A stretch of DNA of 50,672 nt from an uncultured Nostocoides sp. GTDB lineage: Bacteria; Actinomycetota; Actinomycetes; Actinomycetales; Dermatophilaceae. Both the position numbers and the translations under genes were made by a program. Of the stretch, positions 35,955 to 45,817 are shown in pieces (position 1 is the first letter of the stretch; the number at the start of each line of letters is the position of its first letter). Under the pieces are notes generated by a model, which ran no database searches, was not told where the DNA came from, and saw only the letters and a list, made by a program, of their open reading frames with translations. The stretch is from NCBI GenBank assembly GCA_937858995.1, contig CALLZC010000104.1:1-50672 (forward strand). Reading direction: 5' to 3'.

Positions 35955-36350
35955 GTGCCTACAGGCAAGGTCAAGTGGTATGACGCCGAGAAGGGCTTCG
36001 GCTTCATCGACGCCGACGAGGGGGAGGACGTCTTCCTCCATGCTGGCGCGCTGCCGGCCGACACGACGACGATCAAGAACGGGACGCGGGTCGAGTACGG
36101 CATGGCGCAGGGCCGCCGTGGCGTGCAAGCCATGAATGTCACGATCCTCGAGCCGCCGGTCAGCATTGCGGCCAACCGGCGCGAGCGGGACCGCAAGCCG
36201 ACCGAAGACATGGTCGTGATCGTCGAGGACGTCATCAAGCTGCTCGACAATGTCTCGACATCTCTGCGCCGAGGGCACTACCCCGACAAGTCGGTTGCGG
36301 CGAATGTCGCTCAGGTGCTGCGCGCCGTCGCGGCGGATCTCGAGCACTGA
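35955..36350 (+). CDS. Cold shock protein with C-terminal extension
   Basis: A 131-residue protein. Residues 1-65 are an OB-fold cold shock domain with RNP1 KGFGFI and RNP2 DVFLH; it binds single-stranded RNA or DNA and melts structured transcripts. The rest (about 66-131) is a helical extension (VEDVIKLLDNVSTSLRR, NVAQVLRAVAADLEH) found in the longer actinobacterial Csp group. GTG at 35955 is chosen because the domain begins right after it (PTGKVKWYD) and GAGG lies upstream. Its TGA overlaps the DUF3027 ATG by one base. Confidence 0.92.
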   Translation: MPTGKVKWYDAEKGFGFIDADEGEDVFLHAGALPADTTTIKNGTRVEYGMAQGRRGVQAMNVTILEPPVSIAANRRERDRKPTEDMVVIVEDVIKLLDNVSTSLRRGHYPDKSVAANVAQVLRAVAADLEH

Positions 36351-37090
36351 TGTCGGCAGCGGTGAAGGCGGACCCGACCTTGATGCAGGCCACAGAGGTG
36401 GCCCGCACTGCTCTCGACGAGAGCGCCGAGGTCGGCAGCGTCGGCGCCCATCTGGGCGCGCGGATGCTCGGCGAGCGACTGGCGCTGCATTCCTTCGCCT
36501 GCACCGCCGCCGCCTATCCGGGGTGGGTGTGGACGGTCTCGCTGGCGCGCGCCCCACGCAGCAAGACCGTCACCGTCTGCGAGACGGCGCTGCTGCCCGC
36601 TGACGGCGCGCTGCTCGCTCCCGAATGGCTTCCGTATGCCGACCGGCTGGCCCCGGGCGATATCGGCCCGGGTGATGTGACTCCCTATGTCGAAGACGAC
36701 CCGCTGCTCGTGGCGGGGTTCGAGGCAACGGGGGATGAGGACGTGGACGCGATGGCCCTGTGGGAGCTGGGCCTCGGTCGCGTGCGGGTGCTCTCGGCTC
36801 AAGGTCGTGCGGATGCCGCCCAGCGTTGGTATGACGGGACGCACGGCCCGAGTTCCCCGTTTGCCGTCAATGCCCCGGCCCGGTGCGCCTCGTGCGGCTT
36901 CTTCGTGCCGATTGCCGGGGCGTTGCGCTCGATGTTCGGGCTGTGCGCCAGCGAATGGTCCCCCTCGGATGGCACGGTCGTCAGCATCGACCACGGCTGC
37001 GGGGCCCATAGTGAGGCCGACATGGACCGGCCGGCGGCCGAACAGATCCCGGCACCCATCGTCGATGAGTTACGACTCGAGCGGTTGTAG
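36350..37090 (+). CDS. DUF3027 protein
   Basis: A 246-residue member of the actinobacterial DUF3027 family, which commonly follows a cold shock gene. The conserved parts are FACTAAAYPGWVWTVSLARA, the WLPYADRLAPGDIGPGD stretch, and a C-terminal zinc-ribbon-like CASCGFFVPI with a later FGLCASEWSPSDG. The two cysteine pairs may bind zinc. No function is assigned. It is coupled to csp by a one-base overlap, and its end overlaps the convergent GNAT gene by 21 bases. Confidence 0.88.
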   Translation: MSAAVKADPTLMQATEVARTALDESAEVGSVGAHLGARMLGERLALHSFACTAAAYPGWVWTVSLARAPRSKTVTVCETALLPADGALLAPEWLPYADRLAPGDIGPGDVTPYVEDDPLLVAGFEATGDEDVDAMALWELGLGRVRVLSAQGRADAAQRWYDGTHGPSSPFAVNAPARCASCGFFVPIAGALRSMFGLCASEWSPSDGTVVSIDHGCGAHSEADMDRPAAEQIPAPIVDELRLERL

Positions 37091-37585
37091 GGGCAGCGGG
37101 AGAAACATCACGTGTAGGCCGACCCGGCCGTGCCTGCGGGAATCGAAGGCGCCTGGGACGGTGCCGATGATCGAAAAGCCCACCGAGCGCCACAGCTGCA
37201 CGGCGGCGGTGTTGGTTTCGACCACCGCATTGAACTGAATCCCGCTGAACCCGCCCCGCACATGCCAGTCGATGACGTAGTCCAGCAGGGCGCGCCCGAC
37301 GCCGGTGCCCCGGGCATCAGCCGAGACCATGAAGCTCGCCGTGCCGATGTGAGCGCCGCGTCCCGGTCGATTCGGGCTCATCTTCGCACTGCCGACGAGG
37401 CGGCCATGCTCGTCGCGCGCGGTCACGGTGTGCGCTGGATCGCTGCCCCACCAGAGATCCTGGATGTCGCCGTCGGACAGCCCGAGGGGGTAGGCGTAGC
37501 TCTCGCCGTCGGCCACGATCGCCCGGAAGAGCGGAGCAAAGTCGGGGAGGTCCGTGGCGGCATACGGGGTCAGGCGCAGGCCCAT
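37070..37585 (-). CDS. GNAT-family N-acetyltransferase
   Basis: A 171-residue acyltransferase of the GNAT fold. The acetyl-CoA loop is ADARGTGVGRALLDYVIDW (R-G-x-G-x-G/A pattern), with the beta-4 strand just before it (ASFMVSA) and a conserved NTAAVQLWRSVGF in the C-terminal part. The substrate, amine or protein, is unknown. ATG at 37585 overlaps the DUF2530 stop by one base (TGATG), so it is coupled to that gene. The open frame upstream of this start is a shadow. Confidence 0.88.
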   Translation of the reverse strand: MGLRLTPYAATDLPDFAPLFRAIVADGESYAYPLGLSDGDIQDLWWGSDPAHTVTARDEHGRLVGSAKMSPNRPGRGAHIGTASFMVSADARGTGVGRALLDYVIDWHVRGGFSGIQFNAVVETNTAAVQLWRSVGFSIIGTVPGAFDSRRHGRVGLHVMFLPLPLQPLES

Positions 37586-37869
37586 CAGTAGTGGGCTTGC
37601 GGTTCCGCCGGAGCCGGGTGGGCGTCGGCCGCATTGCCGCGGCCGCGGCGGACATACAGGTAGCCGATTGCGCCCAGGACCAAGCCGGCGACGCAGGCCC
37701 ACGGCCACCACGAGCGATCGCCCTGGTGGAGGGCCGGGACCAGAAGCGTCACGACGAGGGCCACGACCCAGCCGCCCATCCCCAGCAGGACGATCCGCGC
37801 CATATGGAAGCCGATCGGCTCCGGAGCCCGCGGTGCGGGTATGCCGTTGTCGCGGCGCAGGGTGCTCAC
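37585..37869 (-). CDS. DUF2530 small membrane protein
   Basis: A 94-residue protein with two hydrophobic segments (about 23-43, MARIVLLGMGGWVVALVVTLL, and 54-72) around a short WW-containing loop, matching DUF2530 of Actinobacteria. The C-terminus is cytoplasmic, Arg- then Ala/Pro-rich. GTG at 37869 gives STLRRDNGIPAPR as the N-terminus; an upstream ATG at 37887 is possible. It is the first gene of a pair with the GNAT and is divergent from the purine permease gene 81 bases away. Confidence 0.78.
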   Translation of the reverse strand: MSTLRRDNGIPAPRAPEPIGFHMARIVLLGMGGWVVALVVTLLVPALHQGDRSWWPWACVAGLVLGAIGYLYVRRGRGNAADAHPAPAEPQAHY

Positions 37870-37950
37870 GCCCCCGAGCCTACCCACTTCGGGGTGGGAC
37901 TCGGGCGGCGCATTCGTGCCGACTTGGTTCCCTCGCCTAGGGTTTCGACC

Positions 37951-39450
37951 ATGGCGAAAAGCTCCCGGGCAGCGGCCCGAACGACCACCTCACCCCGGGC
38001 CACGGGCCTCGACGGCTTCTTCGATATCACGGCGCGCGGATCGACGATTTCGCGTGAGCTGCGCGGCGGGCTGGCGACCTTCTTCACCATGGCCTACATC
38101 GTGGTGCTCAACCCGCTGATCATCGGCACTCAGGCCGACTCGACGGGGGCCTTCCTCGGCGGTGGCAGTGCCCCGAATCTGGCGATGGTCGCGGCGACCA
38201 CCGCCCTGGTCGCGGGCGTCATGACGATCCTCATGGGGGTGGTCGCAAACTTCCCGCTGGCGATGGCAACCGGGCTGGGGCTCAACGCCTTCGTCACCTT
38301 CGGGGTGGCCAAACTGCCCGGGATGACCTGGGCGGATGCGATGGGATTGGTGGTGCTCGAAGGCATCATCATCACGGTTCTGGTGCTGACCGGTTTCCGG
38401 ACGGCCGTCTTCCATGCCGTCCCGGCGCAGCTCAAGACGGCGATCAGTGTCGGCATCGGCTTGTTCATCGCGATCATCGGTTTCGTGGACGCCGGTTTCG
38501 TGCGCAAGTCGGCGGGTGGGCCGCTGGGTGAGCTGGGCGTGGGTGGGTTCCTGGCCGGCTGGCCGTTGCTCGTCTTTGTGGTCGGCCTCTTCATCACCAT
38601 TGCCCTGCTCGTGCGCCAGGTGCGCGGCGCCATCCTCTACGGCATCCTGGCCGCGACGGCCTTGGCCATCATCGTCGAGGCCGTCGGCAAGATCGGCGCG
38701 CAGACCAATGCCGAGGGAGAGCGGGTCAACCCGACCGGGTGGGGCCTTAACGTCCCATCCGTCCCGACGGACATTGCCCAGTCCCCGGACTTCTCCCTGC
38801 TCGGCGACTTCAACCTGCTCGGCTCGTTCGAGGCCATCGGGCTCGTCTCGGCGCTGCTGCTCGTCTTCACCCTGCTCCTGGCCGACTTCTTCGACACGAT
38901 GGGCACGATGGTCGCCATCGGCGCCGAAGCGGGTCTCAATGACTCCGAGGGCACCCCGCCGCATGCCGAGCGGATCCTGCTCGTCGACTCTGTCGGGGCG
39001 ATGGCCGGCGGCGCCGCCTCGGTCTCCTCCAACACCTCATACATCGAATCGGCCGCGGGTGTCGGCGAGGGCGCCCGCACCGGGCTGGCTTCGCTCGTCA
39101 CGGGAGCGCTCTTCCTGCTGACGACCTTCCTCGCTCCACTGGTCTCGGTCGTGCCCTACGAGGCCGCGACCCCGGCGCTGGTCGTGGTCGGGTTCCTGAT
39201 GATGCAGCAGGTCAAGGACATCGACTGGGACGACATCGAGATCGCGTTGCCGGCCTTCTTGACCATCATCTTGATGCCCTTCACCTATTCGATCGCTGTG
39301 GGCATCGGCGCCGGCTTCGTCGTCTTTGTGCTGATCAAGGTCATCAAGGGCAAGGCCGCTGCGGTACACCCGCTGATGTGGATCACCGCGGCCCTCTTCG
39401 TCCTGTATTTCGCGATCGACCCGGTCAAGTCGGTGCTCGGCGTCGGCTAG
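37951..39450 (+). CDS. NCS2/AzgA-type nucleobase permease
   Basis: A 499-residue permease with about 12-14 hydrophobic segments. Typical AzgA signatures are seen: GLATFFTMAYIVVLNP, NFPLAMATGLGLNAF, LADFFDTMGTMVAIG and ASVSSNTSYIESAAGVGEGARTG (in part). AzgA-like members take up adenine, guanine or hypoxanthine by proton symport; xanthine/uracil is possible but less likely. The ATG at 37951 is the first start giving the family N-terminus (GLDGFFDITARGSTISRE). Confidence 0.93.
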   Translation: MAKSSRAAARTTTSPRATGLDGFFDITARGSTISRELRGGLATFFTMAYIVVLNPLIIGTQADSTGAFLGGGSAPNLAMVAATTALVAGVMTILMGVVANFPLAMATGLGLNAFVTFGVAKLPGMTWADAMGLVVLEGIIITVLVLTGFRTAVFHAVPAQLKTAISVGIGLFIAIIGFVDAGFVRKSAGGPLGELGVGGFLAGWPLLVFVVGLFITIALLVRQVRGAILYGILAATALAIIVEAVGKIGAQTNAEGERVNPTGWGLNVPSVPTDIAQSPDFSLLGDFNLLGSFEAIGLVSALLLVFTLLLADFFDTMGTMVAIGAEAGLNDSEGTPPHAERILLVDSVGAMAGGAASVSSNTSYIESAAGVGEGARTGLASLVTGALFLLTTFLAPLVSVVPYEAATPALVVVGFLMMQQVKDIDWDDIEIALPAFLTIILMPFTYSIAVGIGAGFVVFVLIKVIKGKAAAVHPLMWITAALFVLYFAIDPVKSVLGVG

Positions 39451-39490
39451 CGCCGCGACGTCTCGGCGGGGTGGGGCGCACCGGGGAATG

Positions 39491-39518
39491 CTTAGCTGAG
39501 TTAATGAGTTGGGCTAAG
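39491..39518 (+). promoter_or_regulatory. Likely MarR operator
   Basis: An imperfect inverted repeat with arms CTTAGC (39491-39496) and GCTAAG (39513-39518) and an AT-rich centre (GAGTTAATGAG) ends one base before the MarR ATG. Such AT-rich palindromes beside their own gene are the usual sites of MarR autorepression. Position over the start codon region suggests a leaderless or very short leader. Confidence 0.55.
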
Positions 39519-39519
39519 T

Positions 39520-39972
39520 ATGAAGCCCCCGGTCACGACAGCCCCTGCCAGCCCGGCCACGGACGTGGCCGAGCTGGCCACCACGTTGCGCCTAGCCTGC
39601 ATGCGCATCTCGCGCCGGGTGCGCTTCGAGAGCGCCGATGCCATTGCCCCGCACCACTTCTCGGTTCTGGTGCACCTGGAGAAGGCGCCCCGAACGCCGG
39701 GGGAGCTCGCCAGCGTGGAGCGGGTCTCCGCGCCGAGTATGACGCGCACCCTCCGGGGTCTCGTCGAGCTCGGGTATGCCGTGCGTAGCGCCGATGCCAG
39801 CGACCGCCGGTGCGTCCAGATCACCATCACGCCGCTCGGACGGCAGGTGGTTTCGGCAACGCGCGAGTCCCGCAACGAGTGGATGGCGGCGCGGGTGGCG
39901 AAGCTGTCGGCGGCGCAGCAGCGCCTTCTGCAGGACGCGAGCGCGATCCTCGACCGATTGGCGGCCCAGTGA
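39520..39972 (+). CDS. MarR-family transcriptional regulator
   Basis: A 150-residue winged-helix regulator. The recognition helix region is RVSAPSMTRTLRGLVELGY (about 68-86), followed by the wing SADASDRRCVQITIT. A long first helix and C-terminal dimer helix flank it. The ligand is unknown. The gene overlaps the MFS transporter gene by GTGA, so it very probably represses that efflux pump. The ATG lies directly next to an inverted repeat. Confidence 0.92.
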   Translation: MKPPVTTAPASPATDVAELATTLRLACMRISRRVRFESADAIAPHHFSVLVHLEKAPRTPGELASVERVSAPSMTRTLRGLVELGYAVRSADASDRRCVQITITPLGRQVVSATRESRNEWMAARVAKLSAAQQRLLQDASAILDRLAAQ

Positions 39973-41252
39973 GCCCTACCTTTGCCTCGTTGTCCGTGCG
40001 CAACTACCGGATCTGGTTCCTCGGGGCGCTGGTGAGCAATATCGGGACCTGGATGGCACGGGTCGCGCAGGACTGGCTGGTCCTGACCGAACTCACCGAC
40101 CACTCGGCCAGCGCGCTCGGTATCGTCACCGGCCTGCAGTTCCTGCCCTTCCTGCTCCTGGCCCCCTGGGCTGGCGCCATCGTCGACCGTCTTCCCAAAC
40201 GCACCCTGTTGATGCTGACCCAGAGCGCGCTGGGCGTGCTCTCCCTCGTCACCGGGGTGCTGGTCGCAACGGGGGTGGCTCAGCTCTGGCAGGTCTATGG
40301 GCTCGCCCTCCTGCAGGGCATAGCGACGGCGGTGGACAATCCGGCCCGGGCGGCCTTCGTCTCCGAAATGGTGCCCGCCGACCGGCTGGCCAATGCGGTC
40401 TCCCTCAACTCTGCGTCCTTCAACGCGGGTCGGCTCATCGGCCCCGCTGTGGCCGGACTGGTCATTGCGGGCTGGGGGACCGGGGTCGCGCTCCTGGTCA
40501 ACGCGGGGACGTTCGCCGCGGTGCTGCTGTCCCTGAACCGACTGGATCGTCGGGCCCTGACCCCTGCTCCCTTGGCCCGGGGCCGCGGGTCGATCCGCGA
40601 GGGCTTCGCCTACGTCCGGGCCCGACCGGACCTGACATTGGTGATGGCCCTGGTCTTCATCCTCGGCACCTTCGGCATGAACTTCCAGATCACGATGGCC
40701 CTGATGGCGACACGGGTTTTCGCCAAGGGGCCGACCGAGTTCGGGTTGCTCGGCTCCATCATGGCGATCGGCTCGCTGGCGGCCGCCTTGTTGTCGGCGC
40801 GCCGAGCGCATCCCCGGTTGCGGCACCTGCTGCTCGCGCTCGCGGCCTTCACGGTGAGTGCTGGGCTGGCGGCGGTGGCACCGACATACGGCCTCTTCGC
40901 GTTGGCCCTGATCCCCGTCGGTCTGGCGGCGTTGACGGCCTTGACCACCGCCAATGCGATGGTCCAATTGCGCACCGCGCCGGAAATGCGCGGGCGGGTG
41001 ATGGCCCTCTATATGGCGATCTTCATGGGCGGCACACCCTTCGGCGCCCCTCTCATCGGTTGGATCGGGGATCACTTCGGGGCCCGCTGGACGATCGGGA
41101 TCGGACCGATCGCGGTCGCGCTGACCCTCGTGGTGGTCGCTGGCTATCTCTGGCGGCGTGAGAATGTCCGGGTGAGTTTCGAGCCGCACCACCGCCCCCA
41201 CCTGCAGATCACCACCGGCCCCGCCGTGCCGATCCCGGAGCCCGCGCGATGA
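39969..41252 (+). CDS. MFS efflux transporter (EntS/MFS_3-like)
   Basis: A 427-residue transporter with 12 hydrophobic segments. The N-terminal NYRIWFLGALVSNIGTWMAR and the DRLPKRTLL loop between helices 2 and 3 fit the MFS_3/EntS branch that exports siderophores or drugs. GTG at 39969 overlaps the marR stop, and the open frame upstream is in another gene. A tiny coupled gene follows through an ATGA overlap. Confidence 0.9.
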   Translation: MSPTFASLSVRNYRIWFLGALVSNIGTWMARVAQDWLVLTELTDHSASALGIVTGLQFLPFLLLAPWAGAIVDRLPKRTLLMLTQSALGVLSLVTGVLVATGVAQLWQVYGLALLQGIATAVDNPARAAFVSEMVPADRLANAVSLNSASFNAGRLIGPAVAGLVIAGWGTGVALLVNAGTFAAVLLSLNRLDRRALTPAPLARGRGSIREGFAYVRARPDLTLVMALVFILGTFGMNFQITMALMATRVFAKGPTEFGLLGSIMAIGSLAAALLSARRAHPRLRHLLLALAAFTVSAGLAAVAPTYGLFALALIPVGLAALTALTTANAMVQLRTAPEMRGRVMALYMAIFMGGTPFGAPLIGWIGDHFGARWTIGIGPIAVALTLVVVAGYLWRRENVRVSFEPHHRPHLQITTGPAVPIPEPAR

Positions 41253-41332
41253 CCCCGCGTTTTCGGCGCTACGCCACGATCGGCGTGCTGTGCCTGCTCA
41301 TTGCGGCCGTCGTGCTCTCCGCCGTGACCTAG
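41249..41332 (+). CDS. 27-residue membrane peptide coupled to the MFS gene
   Basis: ATG at 41249 overlaps the MFS stop (ATGA) and the frame runs to TAG at 41330-41332. The peptide starts MTPRFRRYATIGVL and then has one hydrophobic helix (LCLLIAAVVLSAV), a positive-inside single-pass design. The overlap, charge pattern and high-GC-like codon use support a real gene, but it is short. It could be a small subunit of the transporter. Confidence 0.55.
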   Translation: MTPRFRRYATIGVLCLLIAAVVLSAVT

Positions 41333-41376
41333 ACCGCGCTGTCGGCACGCGACGGCTACGGCTGGGTGGGAGTGCC

Positions 41377-42558
<1,182 letters not shown>

Positions 42559-42611
42559 TCAGGTCGCGGCGCCGCCGCAGCAGCGCGCTTCCCTGACCGC
42601 GCACCCGGAAA

Positions 42612-42630
42612 CCCCGCGTCGACCGCGGGG
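42612..42630 (-). terminator. Citrate synthase gene terminator hairpin
   Basis: CCCCGCG (42612-42618) and CGCGGGG (42624-42630) form a 7-base stem with a 5-base loop. On the minus strand it begins seven bases after the citrate synthase stop and is followed by TTT, as expected of an intrinsic terminator before serC. Confidence 0.65.
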
Positions 42631-42636
42631 CGCTCG

Positions 42637-43740
42637 TCAGTCGCGCGCTTGGAACCCCTTGACCGATTCCAACGGCCGCGGGCCGGGGCCGACATACTTC
42701 GAACTGGGCCGGATCAGGCGCCCGGTCTTCTTCTGCTCCAGGATGTGGGCCGCCCACCCGGCCGTGCGGGCCGAGACGAACAGCGGGGTCATCATCTCGC
42801 CGGGGACATCCGCGAAATCTAGGAGTACCGCGGCCCAGTAGTCGACATTGGTCTCCATCTTGCGCTCCGGATAGCGCTCGGCCAGGGCCGCAATCGCGGC
42901 CTTCTCGAGGTCGACCGCCACCTCGTATCGGGGAGCGCCGAGCCGCTTGCAGGTGTCACGCAGCACGGCCGCGCGCGGGTCGTAGGCTCGGTAAACCCGG
43001 TGCCCGAAGCCCATGAGCCGCTCACCGCGATCGAAGACCCCCTGCACGTATTTCTCGGCGTCACCGGTGCGCTCGACGCCCTCGATCATGTGCTGGGCGC
43101 GCGACGGCGCCCCACCATGCAGGGGCCCCGACAGGGCGCCGATGGCTCCGGACAGACAAGCCGCGACGTCGGCGCCGGTGGAGGCGATGACCCGCGCGGT
43201 GAAGGTCGAGGCGTTCATCCCGTGCTCGGCGGCGGAGATGAAATAGGCGTCGATGGCCTCGACGTGCGCCGGGTCGGGATCGCCACGCCACCGGATCATG
43301 AACCGCTCGACGATGGTGCGCCCCTCGTCGACGCGCTTCTGCGGCACCATGGGCGAGGCCTGTCCGTGCGCCGACTGGGCGATGAAGGACAAGGTCATGA
43401 CCGAGGCGCGGGCGAGATTGTCGCGGGCCTCCTCGGCGTCGATGTCGAGCAGCGGCCGGAAGCCCCATACGGGCGCGAGCTGGGCGAGAGCGGACTGCGC
43501 GTCGACCCGGATGTCTCCGGTATGCACGGGCAGTGGGTAGGGCTCGGCCGGCGGCAGGCCAGGGTCCATCTCGTTGTCGACGAGCAGACCCCACACCTGG
43601 CCAAAGCTCACGCGGCCGACGAGTTCCTTAATATCGACGCCGCGATAGCGCAGCGCGCCACCCTCTTTGTCCGGTTCGGCGATCTCGGACTCGAAGGCGA
43701 TGACGCCTTCGAGGCCGTGCTTGACGTCGCTGTCGCTCAT
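42637..43740 (-). CDS. citA: Citrate synthase 2
   Basis: A 367-residue citrate synthase of the short type II-like group. Seen: GLEGVIAFESEIAEPDKEGG at the start, AEHGMNASTFTARVIASTGA with the catalytic-region His, GPLHGGAPS with the active-site His, and MGFGHRVYRAYDPRA with the His-Arg pair; the Asp is in the NVDYWAAVLL region. The neighbours serC and pdxH match the order seen near the second citrate synthase in other Actinobacteria. A methylcitrate role cannot be excluded by sequence. The ATG at 43740 has GGGGAG upstream; the longer frame is not used. Confidence 0.88.
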   Translation of the reverse strand: MSDSDVKHGLEGVIAFESEIAEPDKEGGALRYRGVDIKELVGRVSFGQVWGLLVDNEMDPGLPPAEPYPLPVHTGDIRVDAQSALAQLAPVWGFRPLLDIDAEEARDNLARASVMTLSFIAQSAHGQASPMVPQKRVDEGRTIVERFMIRWRGDPDPAHVEAIDAYFISAAEHGMNASTFTARVIASTGADVAACLSGAIGALSGPLHGGAPSRAQHMIEGVERTGDAEKYVQGVFDRGERLMGFGHRVYRAYDPRAAVLRDTCKRLGAPRYEVAVDLEKAAIAALAERYPERKMETNVDYWAAVLLDFADVPGEMMTPLFVSARTAGWAAHILEQKKTGRLIRPSSKYVGPGPRPLESVKGFQARD

Positions 43741-43886
43741 GGCTCCCCGTCCTCGGTCGGAAGTCTTGCGGGTTGGTGCCGGGCGCATGGTGGTGCGCCC
43801 CCACGGTCGTTCTCCGGGGGTCAGCCTAAGCCCATCGACCGGCGCTAACGACCTTGGCCGTCGTCAGTGGACAGGCATAGCCTGCC

Positions 43887-44576
43887 GTGATGACAGCTCC
43901 GCTCGCACCGCGCGTCGACTACCCCGGTGAGGGTCTGGATGAGAGTGACCTGGCCGCCACCCCGTTCGCGCAGGCGAGCCGGTGGATCGAGGACGCGGTG
44001 GCGCGATCCGCGCACGGTCCGGGCGTGCCCGAGCCCACCGCGCTGTCCGTGGCCACGGTGGACGCCGACGGTCTGCCGGATGTCCGGGTGGTGCTCATGC
44101 GCTTCTTCGACCCCAGCGGCCCGGGGTTCGTCACCCACCTCGACTCGGCCAAGGCGCGCCAGCTCAGGGACAATCCAGGCGTAGCGGCGGCCCTGACCTG
44201 GCCGTCGCTCTATCGGGCGATTCGCTTCCGGGGTCACGCGCGCCTGCTGCCCACCGATGCCGTGGCGGCCTATTTCACCAGCCGGCCGTGGGGGTCGCGG
44301 ATCTCCGCCTGGGCCTCGGAGCAGTCCGCGCCCATTGCCGGCCGGGCGCCGCTCGAGGAGCGGTATGCCGAGTTGGCCGCGCGCTATCCCGACACCGGGT
44401 CGCCGCAGGACGTTCCCGTGCCGCCGCGGTGGGGCGGCCTGGTCATCGTGCCCGACGAGGTCGAATTCTGGGCCGGGAGAAGCAACCGGCTGCACGATCG
44501 GCTGGTCTTCACGCGCGTTGCGCCCGGCACCCTGGATGACGCCGCTGCGTGGTCCGTGGGGCGCCGGCAACCGTGA
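43887..44576 (+). CDS. pdxH: Pyridoxine/pyridoxamine 5'-phosphate oxidase
   Basis: A 229-residue FMN enzyme that makes pyridoxal phosphate from pyridoxine or pyridoxamine phosphate. Seen: the flavin-site sequence PDVRVVLMRFF and FVTHLDSAKARQL, WPSLYRAIRFRGHA, SRPWGSRISAWASEQS and the C-terminal EFWAGRSNRLHDRLVF. GTG at 43887 and ATG at 43890 are both possible starts. It is divergent from the citrate synthase gene and overlaps the next gene by GTGA. It supplies the cofactor of nearby SerC and the decarboxylase, a functional but not necessarily regulatory link. Confidence 0.94.
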   Translation: MMTAPLAPRVDYPGEGLDESDLAATPFAQASRWIEDAVARSAHGPGVPEPTALSVATVDADGLPDVRVVLMRFFDPSGPGFVTHLDSAKARQLRDNPGVAAALTWPSLYRAIRFRGHARLLPTDAVAAYFTSRPWGSRISAWASEQSAPIAGRAPLEERYAELAARYPDTGSPQDVPVPPRWGGLVIVPDEVEFWAGRSNRLHDRLVFTRVAPGTLDDAAAWSVGRRQP

Positions 44577-45817
44577 CCCACCCGCCGCCGCAGGTGGAGG
44601 AGGCGGGCGGGTTCCGGCTGCGCTCGGTGGCGCTGCCGGCATACGGGCCCACGGTCGTGGAGGCCATGGGCTACGGGGCCTCGATCCCGCTCTTGGCCCT
44701 GGTGGCGCGCGATCTCGGAGCCAGCGTCGCCCTGGCCGCTTTCATCGGCTCCGTTCTCGGACTCGGGCAACTGGTGACCTCGCTGCCCGCCGGGGCGGTC
44801 ATCGCGCGCGTGGGCGAGCGGCGCGCCATGGTTGCCGCGTCCGGCGTGGGTGCGGCCGCGGCCGTGCTGACGTGGGCGGCGCCCAACCTCCTGATCCTCG
44901 CCGTGGCGAGCGTGGCGACGGGTATGACGTGGACCGTCTTCCTGTTGGCGCGGCAGGGTTTCATGATCGACGCGGTGCCCTGGGGGATGCGAGGGCGGGC
45001 GCTGTCGACCTTGGGTGGCACGCACCGCATCGGGATGTTCCTCGGCCCGGTGCTGGCCGCGCCGCTCATTGCGGCGCATGGGGCACGCTCGGCCTTCCTG
45101 TTCGCCGCGGCCATGTCGGGTCTCGCCCTGCTGCTGGTCCTGCGCGTTCCCGATCTGGGCGGCGCGGCGCGCGCGGAGGCACGCGCCGATCCCGCGTCGA
45201 TGCGGCAGGTGTTGCACGCGCATCGACGGGCCTTGCTCACCCTAGGAGTCGGCGCGCTCGGCATCTCGGCCCTGCGCGGGGTCCGCCTGACGATCATCCC
45301 CTTGTGGGCCGACCATCTTGGGTTGTCCCCGGCGAATGTCGCGCTGATCGTGGGACTGGGCGCCCTGCTCGAGATCCTCGTCTTCTATCCGGCAGGAGCC
45401 CTGATGGATCGCGCCGGGCGCGTCTGGGTCGCCGTCCCGACAGCGCTGCTGCTGGGGATCGGTCTCCTCCTGATCCCGAGCACGGGATCGCTGCGCGCCC
45501 TGCTCCTGGCTTCCCTGGTGATGGCCCTGGGGAATGGACTCGGCTCCGGGATCGTGATGACGCTCGGTGCGGACACAGCCCCTCGTGTCCACCGGGCCAA
45601 ATACCTCGGCGGCTGGCGACTCGTTGCCGATCTGGGGGCCACGGGCGGGCCGTTGCTGGTCAGTGGCGTGACCCTGGTGGCTGGCCTGGCCACGGCCAGT
45701 GTCGTCGTGGGCGCCGGTGGGGTGCTGGTTGCTGGCTGGCTCGCCCAGTGGGTCGGGGCGCTGGATCGCGCCCGTCGGGGGCCGGGGCGGCCCGTGGATG
45801 AGAGGATGCGCGAGTGA
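44573..45817 (+). CDS. MFS transporter
   Basis: A 414-residue transporter with 12 hydrophobic segments and the loop VIARVGERRAMV between helices 2 and 3. No substrate signature is recognisable. The GTG at 44573 overlaps the pdxH stop and is used; the frame is open upstream only within pdxH. Its own stop overlaps the DtxR-family start. The chain of GTGA overlaps suggests one mRNA, and the metal regulator downstream may control this pump. Confidence 0.88.
   Translation: MTHPPPQVEEAGGFRLRSVALPAYGPTVVEAMGYGASIPLLALVARDLGASVALAAFIGSVLGLGQLVTSLPAGAVIARVGERRAMVAASGVGAAAAVLTWAAPNLLILAVASVATGMTWTVFLLARQGFMIDAVPWGMRGRALSTLGGTHRIGMFLGPVLAAPLIAAHGARSAFLFAAAMSGLALLLVLRVPDLGGAARAEARADPASMRQVLHAHRRALLTLGVGALGISALRGVRLTIIPLWADHLGLSPANVALIVGLGALLEILVFYPAGALMDRAGRVWVAVPTALLLGIGLLLIPSTGSLRALLLASLVMALGNGLGSGIVMTLGADTAPRVHRAKYLGGWRLVADLGATGGPLLVSGVTLVAGLATASVVVGAGGVLVAGWLAQWVGALDRARRGPGRPVDERMRE

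Noticed and set aside
39501..41201. Minus-strand open frame of 566 codons opposite the MarR and MFS genes
   Set aside because: Composition is Arg/Gln/Gly-rich with no motif. The plus-strand genes are well supported and overlap by GTGA.
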